A stretch of DNA of 64,000 bases. Source: Ephemerocybe angulata (Eukaryota; Basidiomycota; Agaricomycetes; Agaricales; Psathyrellaceae). The stretch spans positions 81,841 to 145,840 of the forward strand of contig JAACJK010000074.1 in the NCBI GenBank assembly GCA_013368325.1, given 5' to 3'. The position numbers and the translations under genes are program-made. Under the pieces are notes generated by a model. It made no database searches and had not been told where the DNA came from. It worked only from the letters and a program-made list of their open reading frames with translations. Shown one piece after another: positions 1 through 10,285 of the stretch; the first letter of the stretch is position 1; each line of letters starts with the position of its first letter.

Positions 1-84
1 TGATAGTCCAGAGCTCGACACCGGTCTAGTGGTGCACGCCGGAGTATCAGATCTGAGAGTAAAGCTGACGAGTCTCATACTTAC

Positions 85-439
85 CTTTCCGACCAGGTCT
101 TTCTGGGGCGATAGGTCTGCCTGACGAAGGTCTGAATCGTCTGACTTGAAGGAGTAGTTGACTCGTAGGTCGTTTGTACCCGTTCCGACGAAGGTGACTG
201 CATTTACTGCGGCGACGTTAGCGTAGTCCTTGCAACTTGAAGAATACCGCTATTATACATGATGGGAGGTTGATCGTCAAACGAGGGTTCTTCGTGTACT
301 TGATGCCTTTACCATTCAGCTGGGCGGCGCATGTTGTCGTGCTTCTGTTATGTGCTGAGCTTGCGTTGGTAGATCGCTCCCATTGGGCGCCGATAAGGAG
401 AGTGAGGTCCGCGTCGTCGAGGAGAATCGAGGGAGACAT
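85..439 (-). CDS. Hypothetical protein, 5' part only (runs off the window edge)
   Basis: A minus-strand gene begins at the ATG at 439-437. Exon 1 (439-313) ends at a GTAAAG donor. An intron with a ..CGCCGCAG end follows (312-207), then exon 2 (206-85), which ends at a good GTAAGT donor at 84. The join stays open and gives about 83 residues, starting MSPSILLDDADLTLL and continuing NAVTFVGTGTNDLRVNYSF. No signal peptide or known motif is visible. Alternating hydrophobic/polar residues suggest a beta-rich fold, but I do not recognise the family. The rest of the gene lies left of position 1. Matching splice signals are the main support; the product is unknown. Confidence 0.45.
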
Positions 440-3187
440 ATGAAGGCTTGTAGAATGGGAAGAGCAGGACGGGGATAAAAGAGAGTGAAGTGGGAGCTGA
501 ACGAAAGTGGGGAGAATGCGGATTGAGACTTGGAGCTTAAGATGAAGACGAATACATAACCTCTCGACAACCTACCGACGAAACGCCACGCTTACCCAAA
601 CGAGGCTGACAACCATCGCAGAGCGCTTATTCGAAGAGGCTAGGGTGCTGTTGTGCCTACCAGCCGCAGATGACCCTATTGAGCTACGCGTGAATTGGAA
701 GAGCATTGTGGTCGAGAGGGCGCACTATCAGCGAGTTGAACATGTCAAAGCACGAGAACGGTTGCGATCCCAGTCGTGATCACGACAAGGGCGACATAAT
801 CCTATCAGACCCGGTGATAGATGAGATGGGTGCCCTTCAATCCATGAGAGAAAGACGATCACCGCTCGGCGCTCGTACAATACGCACACCACAGCTTTTC
901 TTTGACCTGCCTGGAGTCTGGGCCAGTAGGTGCAGATTCGAACAAGGCTTGAGTTGGTTGGACATTGAGGCAGGGCTGAGAAGGTACGACAACCGGCGAC
1001 AGCTGCATACTCTCATCCAACTCTCAGCCAAGGAGGCCCTGCCGGGGCTTCCGCCCTGTGCCAGCCCGAGTATAGCATGGGGATTACCAGACATTGCACG
1101 GCAACTTGGGGGTATGAACACCATCACAGAGCATAACCCTGAATGAAATATCAGCGAGGAGGTTTGGCATGACATTTAACGAGAACAGCGCTATGCAATC
1201 TAGATGTGCGATAAAGCACTATATCCTCGTGTGTCGCTGGGCGTAGATGTATTCTGCTCCTAAAGGTATCAGCTAACGTCGACTCTTCAACTCCCATAAC
1301 CAACTTCGAGGGCGCAGCCCGGACAGCACCAGTCAAGTGTCAAAACGCCGTGGTTGGAACCTTCAATTATGGTAATGAGCTACCGGATGGCGTTCTTGTT
1401 GGTTCAAGAACAAGCTGGCAAAGCCGGGATGACTGCTGGCAGGAGCACTGCCAATTATGCACACGGCTTGATCCCCGGTCATCAGACGGACCATTTCGGT
1501 GGTTCGGAGTCTAGGCCTTCCCAGCCACGCCGGTTTGGCAAACATGGACCCATGGTTCGCCATAGCTCACAACAGCCTGCCTGTCAGGTTGAAAGCGCAT
1601 ACTGAGAATAGACAGTCCTACGGGGCCTACCAACGCAAATTTTGGGTAGAGTGGTCGAAAGAGAAGTCAACTATCTGAAAACCAACGTATACAACAGATA
1701 TCCAAGTCGAAGCGTTGCAGCGCGCTTAAGCCAGTGTGCCAAGCAAACCGAGCTCGAGATGATGGTTCAAGTGCATGTCCCAAGAGTCAGGGTACCAGTT
1801 ACCCCATCCCACAGAAGGATGGAGCGAACGAGCTGTTAGAATTGTGTGGACACTGGCAGCGATGCCCCTGGTGAGTGGCTGGGGCTGAACTTATCGAAGC
1901 AGCGGAATTCCACAGAGTATAAGGAAGGGACGTTTCTAGGGAATTAGAGCGGTGAGCCAGCGAAGACCAGCATACACCTCTTGAGGGTCTTTTATCGCTT
2001 GTAGCGGTCCCTCATGAGAAATGATTGGCCCTTGTTGAAGCCTTCGGCGGGGTTACAGTGTGCATCGCGGGAGAAGAGAACGGGGAATGAAGAGTTCAAT
2101 CATGAACCGGGAGCAATTGGTGCGCCCGCTCTTCCCTGCGCCCGCACTCTACCTAGCTGCAAACCTCTCACAGCTTCCTTTGAATGCAATGCAGTTAACT
2201 TCCCAGATACTACGAGTATGAAGGCATCTCACACCTCATCAGCTCCATTGACCCTCTCGTTCAAGGTGACTGTGGTCCACTCCACGTTGTTAAGCCAATC
2301 AAATTGAGAGCCTGTCAAGGTCAGCTGGAATACTGGTTCATTAAATTTTCTCTGCTGTGCTTATCGGTATGGCTGCCGAGGTGCGGCGATCGGCATCGAG
2401 ATTGACATTTTTGAGGTGAGGGTGACCATGAGCTTTGGAACATCGGTTTACAGCATTGAGGAACTGGGGTTCGAATAAAAGCCTCCAGTGCTTTATCTGT
2501 GATTGAGAAGCGCCGGCGAACATGGGCATGTGGGAACGGTTCGTCTTCTCGCTCTCTGATAGGCTATATTCCCCGCCCCGACATCATTTTGACCGGTCCT
2601 CGACTCTCAACATACCTCTCGGCAAATGCCGTTCCGTCACGAGTCCGCAGAGTAAAGTGCTTGTACAACGCGTCGCAATTCGTAGGAGGTCTTGATATTG
2701 CACGAGATAGCACGTTCAGGTTCCCTTTGCCTTCAAACCATGAGGATAAGGCACACTCTGTACAAGGGGCCATTGGAGAGTCCGTGCGCGCCGGGCGATC
2801 AGCATCTTGAACACGCGCGCTTAGAACAGCGTCTGGTCAGCAGACGGGCGCGGAGGCCTCATGTCGATTGTTCCAGACTATCTGACCATCGTTATCTAGC
2901 CCTATCCAGGACATTCGTCCGGAAAACGATCTACGACGACGCGTCTTCTAAATCAGGATACGCAAAGCCCCACGGTCAGCAGATTACTCGCCACTTGGAC
3001 AGGTTTTTGACCACAGCTACAAAAGCTTAAGTACCTCTTCTACTAAGCCTTTAACTAGTTAACTGCACTAGGCCCCGCTCCCAGCCCTCTCAAGCCCTTC
3101 AGACAGTATTTCTAGATCCTCATTTACCCCATACCCAACCTCTCGTATCGACTCGGCGTGCAGTTAAGAATTGAAGTCACTGATTTC
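440..3187. other. Stretch without a supportable gene
   Basis: No reading frame here has both a credible start and splice signals. Short open stretches exist, such as plus-strand 600-780 (ERLFEEARVLLCLP...) and minus-strand 2773-2564 (..NCDALYKHFTLRTRD..). They look more protein-like than random sequence but end in stops on both sides. They may be exon relics of decayed genes. No terminal repeats or tandem repeats were seen. Confidence 0.4.
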
Positions 3188-4056
3188 ATGGTGAGTTCAA
3201 CTCGGCCCGCTCCTCATCCTAGGTCTAATGGTCTATCCCTACATCTCTTAGGCGTGCCCTCTCCCCAAAATCCTTCACGCGTTGAATCAGGAAGTGAGAC
3301 TTGATTATGCCAATGCCACTGTTGTGAAGGTCAGTCACCCTATATCTGTGGTGCCCTGCCATCTCCCCCGCATTTACCTTGGCATTTCCGACGCGATATG
3401 TTTGGATCCTGTGACAGAGCACTGACACCCACTTCGCACTAGGCATCCGCCAACAAGCGCCTGAATTGCACAACCCGAGGGCTCAGCCCAACCAACAAGG
3501 GCAAGAAATACTGGTCACTAGAGCACCGCCGCGCCTTCTTAGCGCTCGACCCCCGCGGAACCATTGCAGATGCATCAACCATGTACTGCACCATTTGTCC
3601 CCATACACCACGAATCTCGCTGGACTCTCCTCGCAGGGCCAAGCCCCAGTCCAAGAAGAATAGTGCTTCCTACAAAAAGCCCGGCTCAATTGGCGTGTAC
3701 TACATGCACGCCTGGTACAAGCATGTTAAAACTCAAAAGCACCTCAAGGCCGAGGAAGCGGAGATCAAAGCAGGAAACCTCAATCCCGGCCTGCGCAGGG
3801 CTACCCCAGTTGTAAGTTCCTGTAATCACCTTCGCTCCGTGATGCAAGGCACTGAGACTCCATGATTCAGCCTAAGGAGAAACTTGACGACAACTCCGAC
3901 TTTTTCCCAAGCCCATACGCGTTCGACGCGCCCATTGAGGCTGAGTGTACATGCATCGTCTCCTCGAAGCGATGCAAACACGGTCCGGGCGTGTGGTGTG
4001 GCGCGAAATGTTCGCTCATATACTGCTGGCGCCACCGCCACATCGAGCGTGTCTAG
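3188..4056 (+). CDS. Two-module cysteine/histidine protein, family member A
   Basis: Predicted exons are 3188-3190 (the ATG alone), 3252-3329, 3443-3811 and 3871-4056, giving about 211 residues. The first module has a C-x2-C pair (MYCTIC), then a conserved ISLDSP...YYMHAWYKHVKTQKH stretch, which fits a C2H2/BED-like zinc finger. The C-terminal module is C-x-C...C-K-H-G-P...C...K-C-S-L...C..H, a compact cluster of cysteines and one histidine. The same two modules recur in genes at 13553-14524, 15297-16209 and 17211-18027, and intron positions around the first module match. Function is unknown; zinc binding is inferred. This copy is the most divergent of the four. The ATG-only exon is the weakest part of the model. 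Confidence 0.65.
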
Positions 4057-4409
4057 TAGTCTTCCTCAGCAAGGCCGACGACATCCCTTACCCGGCTCTA
4101 GATCGCAGCTTTCTTGTTTTCACGTTTTCCTCAGCTCTCCTCGCTATCAGGTTCCTCTGTATCTTCGCTCGAATTGCTATCTTGCTATCCTGTTGTGTTT
4201 TGCTACTTTCCGTCTCTTATTGAACTGACCGATCTCTTGTACTCGTAACAGTATACTATTGAAACCAAAATGTACAACATTCTAACTATGCTCCCGTCAT
4301 ACCAACTCGCGCTTCTAATATGATACACAGTGGATACAGAATGAAAAGAAGAGAAAAGTGAAAGTCCAAGAAGAGTATTCAACACCTCGCCTTCGCACCA
4401 GTTGCGAAC

Positions 4410-5912
4410 TCACACGACTGTCAACATCGCCACAACCTCATCTACATCCGCCTCCTCATCCTTAACATTAACACACCTCCTCCGCCCACTTCGCGTCACC
4501 TTCGGCTCGATACCCTCCGCCTCGCGCAGCATATCCACCTCAAACTCCTCATTCCCAAACTCAGCCCTCACACCTCGCGCCTTGCGAGGCGACTTCGCAG
4601 GGCTCCGCTCTTTCTCCTCCTCTACCACACCCCCAACAAACCTCCTCCCACTCCGCGTCGCCTTCGGCTCAATCGACTCCACCTCGCGCAGCACGTCCTG
4701 CTCATACTCCTGATCGCCGAACTCAGCCCCCACAGCGCGCCCCTTCCGAGGCGACTTCTCAGGGCTTCTACCACTCCGAGAAAGTCGGGCAGTGGAAGCC
4801 GTACTTTGACGACTCGGAAGCCCACGAGACCTAGAAGACGAGGGCGAAGCCGAAGAGACATCCATCGCGGTAGCGACGATCTCCGCCTTCACCGTCCTCT
4901 CTGTCTTCTTCCCCTTCCTAGAGTCCGCCTTCACCGACTCCTTGGCGGCAGCGGCTGCAGCGGCCATTTCAGCCTCCCTAATCATCCTCGGTGTCTTCTT
5001 CCCTTTCCTATCGATCTTCTGAGCTGCCCCCTTTACGCCGCTCCTCGTCCTCATCGCACTTCCACTTCCACTTCCACTCGCACCCGCACTCGCATCTGCA
5101 CCGCTCGCCACGACACTTCCCTCCACTTCTCCCTCTCCCATAACCACGTCCTCAGTAGGAGTAGGAGTAGGAGCAGGAGTCACAGAAACAGGACCTTCAT
5201 AAAACTCTCCCATCCTCCACGGAAGAGCAGCAATAAACTCCGAATACCTCGAAATCTGGTGCTCCGCAGGGTTAAACTGCACATCGACCAAACTCCGCCC
5301 CGACTGATAGGCCTCCCACGCAATCGGGTCCGCCGTCTCCGCAGAGGCGCCCCCGCAATACCATATAACGTCATCGCGAGTGGGGACATAGGGAGCTTCC
5401 AGATACTCGGCCTCGGCCTGGGGATCTGAATCCGAGGCGGTGAAAAACGTTGACTCAGAGGTATCCCAAGGATCGGACTCGTACACCGGGGACCCAGCCG
5501 GGTCGGGATACGGAGAGTACCCGAGAGGATTGAAGGGCGTCGCATGAGCTACATTGAAGATGTCCATATTCGCAGGGTCGGTCATGGGATAGTTGGAATA
5601 CAGATCCGCAGGCTGGGCTGTAGGAGCCGTGAAGAAGCCAGTCGGAACCTCGGAAGGAACATAGCCAAGATGACCCAGATAGACGGGGGTTAAATCATTC
5701 ACGGGACCCGCCACCGACATGTCAATGTTACCACTGGCATCGTATCCAGGAAAGTAAAGGGGATAGCCAGGCGCCGGGAAAGATGATGTAGAAGCCATGT
5801 TAGGGCCGGTAAACTGCGTGTAGGCTTGCTCCTGGTCGGCTGTGTAGCCGGTATAGGAGACGGTGCTGGACTCGGAGGTGGGGAAAAGGTTGTTGAGGTT
5901 GTTGGTGTTCAT
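4410..5912 (-). CDS. Low-complexity basic nuclear-type protein with a duplicated C-terminal module
   Basis: The frame is open beyond 6200, but the first ATG after a TATA element (6117-6112) is at 5912-5910, giving 500 residues (MNTNNLNNLF...). The N-terminal half is rich in Pro, Tyr, Thr and Ser. The middle has an Ala run and KGKKT clusters typical of nuclear proteins. Near the C-terminus a module of about 40 residues occurs twice: SPRKGRAVGAEFG...LREVESIEPKATRSGRR and SPRKARGVRAEFG...LREAEGIEPKVTRSGRR. No enzyme motif is visible and there is no intron in the coding part. It lies 724 bp downstream of the beta-prime COP gene in the same direction. Function is unknown; chromatin association is only a guess from composition. 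Confidence 0.6.
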   Translation of the reverse strand: MNTNNLNNLFPTSESSTVSYTGYTADQEQAYTQFTGPNMASTSSFPAPGYPLYFPGYDASGNIDMSVAGPVNDLTPVYLGHLGYVPSEVPTGFFTAPTAQPADLYSNYPMTDPANMDIFNVAHATPFNPLGYSPYPDPAGSPVYESDPWDTSESTFFTASDSDPQAEAEYLEAPYVPTRDDVIWYCGGASAETADPIAWEAYQSGRSLVDVQFNPAEHQISRYSEFIAALPWRMGEFYEGPVSVTPAPTPTPTEDVVMGEGEVEGSVVASGADASAGASGSGSGSAMRTRSGVKGAAQKIDRKGKKTPRMIREAEMAAAAAAAKESVKADSRKGKKTERTVKAEIVATAMDVSSASPSSSRSRGLPSRQSTASTARLSRSGRSPEKSPRKGRAVGAEFGDQEYEQDVLREVESIEPKATRSGRRFVGGVVEEEKERSPAKSPRKARGVRAEFGNEEFEVDMLREAEGIEPKVTRSGRRRCVNVKDEEADVDEVVAMLTVV

Positions 5913-6111
5913 GTTGGATGAGAGGTTTGTGGGTTGGAAAGTAGGCTGAAAGGTAGGTTGAAAGATAGGTTGAGAGGTTGAAAAGCTTGAGGTTAAATTG
6001 TCGGGATAGTTGTTGTGGTTGGCGGGGTAGTTGGCGAGAGCAGGCGAGATGGGCAAGAAAGTACTTGGTGACTCGATATCGAATGCCTCCCAACAAACGA
6101 ACCCCCCTCCT

Positions 6112-6117
6112 CTTATA
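6112..6117 (-). promoter_or_regulatory. TATA box
   Basis: TATAAG on the minus strand, about 200 nt before the ATG chosen for the 500-residue protein. No other ATG lies between them, which supports that start. A pyrimidine-rich CTTTCAACCT-type leader follows. Confidence 0.45.
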
Positions 6118-6636
6118 CCCCACACCTGAGAGAACAAAGCCCCCCTGGCACAAAAAAAGGAATCAAAACAACCGCTTGGTGGACTGGTGCGTCGGTAATG
6201 ATGCACGCCACCCGGGGATCAAAAGACATCGCGCGTCGGGATAGAAGTCGGGTCAAGACGCCAACAAAGCGCACGCACCCAATTCAAATTCGCGCGCCGG
6301 GAACAATAACGAATCAGGACTATGTACGCCAAAGCGACACGCTTTGTCCAGCGCCGGCGCACTGCCTTCTTCACCTGGATACTCGTCGTCGTCTTCCAGA
6401 ACCTCACATTCAGCAGGGCCACACGAGAGGCCACATTCGGATACATGTTGCCTTGAGGTAGTTCTGAATGACGACTGAATCAGCGTGCCATTGTCTACAA
6501 AGCCCTCCCTCGACCCCTGCACGTCGATATCCATCCGAGATTCCGAGAAACGCATCCATTCAACGTACCAGAAAGAAACAAAGAGAATAGAAGAAAAAGG
6601 TATTCACAAATCCGCGTATCGTCGTCCAGGCACTCT

Positions 6637-9524
6637 CTACTCCTCCTCCTCTTCGCTCTCCTCTTCCTCGTCGTCATCCTCTTCCGCTTCGTCGTCGACG
6701 TCGATGAGCGCTCCGACGCCTTCACCCTCCCGCACCTCCTTTTCGTGTGCAAGTGCGTCTGCCCAACCTTCCTCAAAGAGCTCAGGGCACTCTTCCGGGT
6801 CAGCGATGGCAGCTGCGATTTTGGGCCGCGACTTGAGCTCCTCCTTCCACGTCTTCACAGCACCTGATACAAGGCTACCATCACATCGCGATCAGTCAAC
6901 ACATCGACCAATCAACAAGATAAGTAGAACTCACCTAGGAGCATACGTCCTCGCGAACAACGCACCCTCTGCCGCCCTCCCCGTCTTACCGAGCATCCCC
7001 ACACACTCTCCAACATCACCCGCACTATACCTCGCCGCAAACGCCAAATTCCACTTGCCCTCCTTCCCAGCACGATCGGCGAGCTCGCCCAGCCCAATCT
7101 TATCGCCCTGTGCAAGATACAGGAGGAGCAACGACGACGTATCGTTGGCCGCAGAGAATGCCTCCTTGGCGAGATCGAATCGCCAGACGGTAAGCGCGCG
7201 GTCGCCGATGGCTTTCCACTTGAGCGTGGACTCGGTCGGAGGGAGGGTGCGGGTGATGGTGACGGCGGTGTCGAGGTCGTCTAATGAGAGTGCGAGGTCG
7301 AACTTGTGGTCCGGGTCGGTCGTGATCTCCAACGCAAGTTCCTTGAGATCTGGAGGCACGCCATACCGCATTAGCGTGCTTTTCTGGACGAGAAGAGCGA
7401 AGGAACAGTACCTCTTCCTTCCAAGAACCTTGCAACCTTGTTAACCTCACTCTTCGGCACGCTCTCGAGAATCTCCTTCGCACTCTCCATGTCTCCCCGC
7501 AGTACTGCCGTCTGGTACTCGACGACACTCAGGGAAAGGGTGTAAGCATAGAGATGCAGGTCCTTGTCAGCGAGATAGACACGGTTATGCGATGGGAGGT
7601 AGCCAAGGAGGTAAAGAGGGGTGTCGAATGGCGAGATTGTGTACGACTCTGAGCCGACGAAGTAGCATAGCCGGTTGTTCGACGCCGTGTAGATGAAGCA
7701 GTCGCCCACCCATTTACCGGTCTTGACACTGGAAAGAAAGTTAGGATAATATACGGGGGATACTGGTCAGCGAACTCACCCATCAGGAATCTCGGCGACG
7801 ATATCAAACGCCTCTTCAACGCCCTCGTCCGTGATCTCTGCGCCTTCCTCGACCCGCGAAGTATACGCGTCACGGTCGAACTTGAGGACGTAGAACGAGT
7901 CGTCGGTGGCGATCGCGACAAGGTTGCCGGTACCTGACCAGTAAACCTGTCGCAGTGGGTTAAGCGCGGTGTCCCGTTTAAAAGCCAAGGAATACTCACA
8001 CTCCTTGCATCGACGTCAACTCGCCTCACGATCTCTCCAGTCTCCCAATCCCAGAACACAACGAACCCGTTACCGCGCCCTCCCAGGACGGGACCCGTGT
8101 ACAGTTGCTCGACAGCCCAGCTGCCACTACCCTTCATCGTCGCCCCACTTCCAGCCCCTCCGGTCTTCTCCCTGAAGTTCTTGTAGATCTTCAGCTTCAC
8201 CTTGGATTCGAGGACGGCGTAGGTGTTGCTATCCGGGGCCCATGCAAACGAAATGCCAGAACCGAATGACTTGTTACGCCATGCGAGTGCGGTGTAGATG
8301 ATGTACTCGCCATCACCGACCACGGTGACGAAACGACCATTCGGCGAGTGGAGAATCGCGGTGGGGAAGACCTCGGTCGTGCCCATGTCTTTCACGCTGA
8401 AGGAGACGCGTGCGCCATCGGCCTGGGAGGCGGAAGCTTCGACGGTGGCAAGGTTTCCGGACAGAACCTCGTGGTTCTTCGTGTAGATGAGCTTGCCAGA
8501 CGGATCCATGCTGAACGTAGGCTCGTCGCGACCAAGTTTGATCACCACGACACCCTCATCGAAACCGACGGCCACCTCGTTCGCGCCCTTGTTGAGAGCG
8601 ACACACCACGCGCGCTCGAGACCGTAGCTCAGCGTGTTCTCGATGCGGTACGTGGACGAGTTCCAGATCTTGATCGTTCCGTCCTCGCTTCCACTGATCA
8701 CGACCGGGAGGTTGTCCAACCACACGGCGAAGGAGACGTTGTTCGTGTGCCCCTCCATCGTCTGCACGCACGACTTGGACAAGTAGTCGTAGATCTTGAC
8801 CGTCTTGTCGTCGCCACAGGTCGCGAGGTACGGCTTGTCGGATCCGGGGTAAAAGTCGACATAGTTGACGCCCTTGTCGTGGGCCTCGAGGGTGACGTTC
8901 GGTGTGGACGAGGCGAGCGACCACATCTTGACGGTGCGGTCGAGACAGGCGCTGATGAAGGTGTTGCCGTCCTTGGGGTTGAAGGAGAGCGACATGATGT
9001 AGTGGGTGTGGCCTTCGAAGGTCTGGGCGGGCGTCAGATGAGTTCATGCACGGCGCCATCGCCACGCACCTGGATGTTCTTCCACCCCTTCTCCCAGTCC
9101 CAGGCCTTGATCGACATGTCATCGCTGCCCGTGAGCACAATCGGCAGCGTCGGGTGCACCGTCAAACACCGGATATAATCAGGATGGGCCTCGAACGCCG
9201 CGACCTTCTCGTGCGTGTTGTAGTTGAAGACCCGCAGCTGGTAGTCGTCCGAACCCGCGACGAACCAGTTCTTCCGCGGGATGAACTTGGCGCAGCGAAC
9301 AGGAACTTCTGCAACCTCGAAGCTTCGCACAAGGGCGCCGGTGTTGTGGTTGTAGATGTTCACGCTACCGTTGTAGAGCGCGGTGAGCAGCCATGGCTCT
9401 GTCGGGTGAAAGTCGACCGCCTTGACTCGGTCAGAGCGCGCAAATAGTTTTTTCTGCAATATCCAAGTTAGTTTGCACTCTGCGAAACTGGTAGAGCAAG
9501 ACGTACGGTGACCTCGAACAACAT
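6637..9524 (-). CDS. SEC27: Coatomer subunit beta-prime (COPI coat)
   Basis: Beta-prime COP, a subunit of the COPI coat acting in Golgi-to-ER and intra-Golgi transport. Seven exons splice cleanly (9524-9507, 9453-9070, 9022-8000, 7946-7780, 7728-7412, 7349-6935, about 6874-6637), about 853 residues, the usual family length. The start reads [25 protein letters not shown]40 repeats follow ([34 protein letters not shown]). A helical C-terminal half contains [31 protein letters not shown]-type and ARTYAPS segments that match animal beta-prime COP. The tail is very acidic ([13 protein letters not shown]). At the exon 5/6 border, only the acceptor at 7350 keeps both frame and family alignment; the intron contains a CTAAT branch site. 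Single-copy housekeeping gene. Confidence 0.95.
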
Positions 9525-9611
9525 GATGGCAATTAGCAGGTCGTCGACCGTGCCGCATCTCCTGACGTGGAAGACCTGTTTGGTGCCAGGGGTAGATCCT
9601 AATACTCGCGG

Positions 9612-9660
9612 CTTATCTTATCTTATCTATGCGCCTGGATCAATGAAGGTGGGCGCTTGA
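9612..9660. promoter_or_regulatory. Tandem GATA sites and GGGCGCTT motif upstream of beta-prime COP
   Basis: About 90-135 bp before the COPI gene start, the minus strand carries three overlapping GATAAG sites (9627-9612), the consensus bound by fungal GATA factors. GGGCGCTTGA lies at 9651-9660. It is a one-base variant of the TAAGCGCCC motif that recurs at other promoters in this window. Confidence 0.45.
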
Positions 9661-10285
9661 TGTCAGGAATCAGGACGTACCAACTCGTACCAGGGACTCA
9701 AACACACGCCCGCCCAGCGCGATTCCAGGTCCTAAATGTAGAGGTAAATGATATGAGTATCGCAGTATGATTTATAGTGGACATACCAAAGTTCGGTCGA
9801 AACTAATGCCCGCTACTGGAGTTCCGTTGTAGTTCCTCTCACAACGCAACACGAAGTGTCTTGACGATAGTCTGCACTGGGCGATTATCGCAAAATGCGT
9901 TGAGACCGAGATGATGGGAGAAGGGAAGAAAGAAGGGATGTGGGAGGGGGAAAGAAGGACGCGATACTTAAGGCGCGTCCCCAAAACGCGTGCGCCATTT
10001 TGAAGGTCCGACGAACTCCGATTGAACCGCGGCGGCACGAAATTCGGGACGCTGGCTCAAAAACTTCTGACAACTCGCCAGCATGTTTTAAAAATGGGGT
10101 TCTGACCAGGGAAACAGCCAGACGCCTGATCCACGCAGAAAAGTGGCAGGTATGAATACTCCTAGAACCCAACCTTATCCTGGCCATCTTAGGGAAGTTG
10201 GGGTGCAAGTATCTCAGCAATTGCGCGCTCTCGAGGGCTAAACAGGGTATAGTAAATGGTACATATAGAGCTCGGTGGGTCTACA

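Noticed and set aside
706..1146. Plus-strand open frame of 146 codons
   Set aside because: Begins at a non-ATG codon, has no splice context or recognisable segment, and overlaps an equally open frame on the other strand.
8348..9178. Plus-strand open frame of 276 codons opposite the COPI gene
   Set aside because: Shadow in GC-rich third-position DNA; the minus strand has clear WD40 coding and conserved splices.
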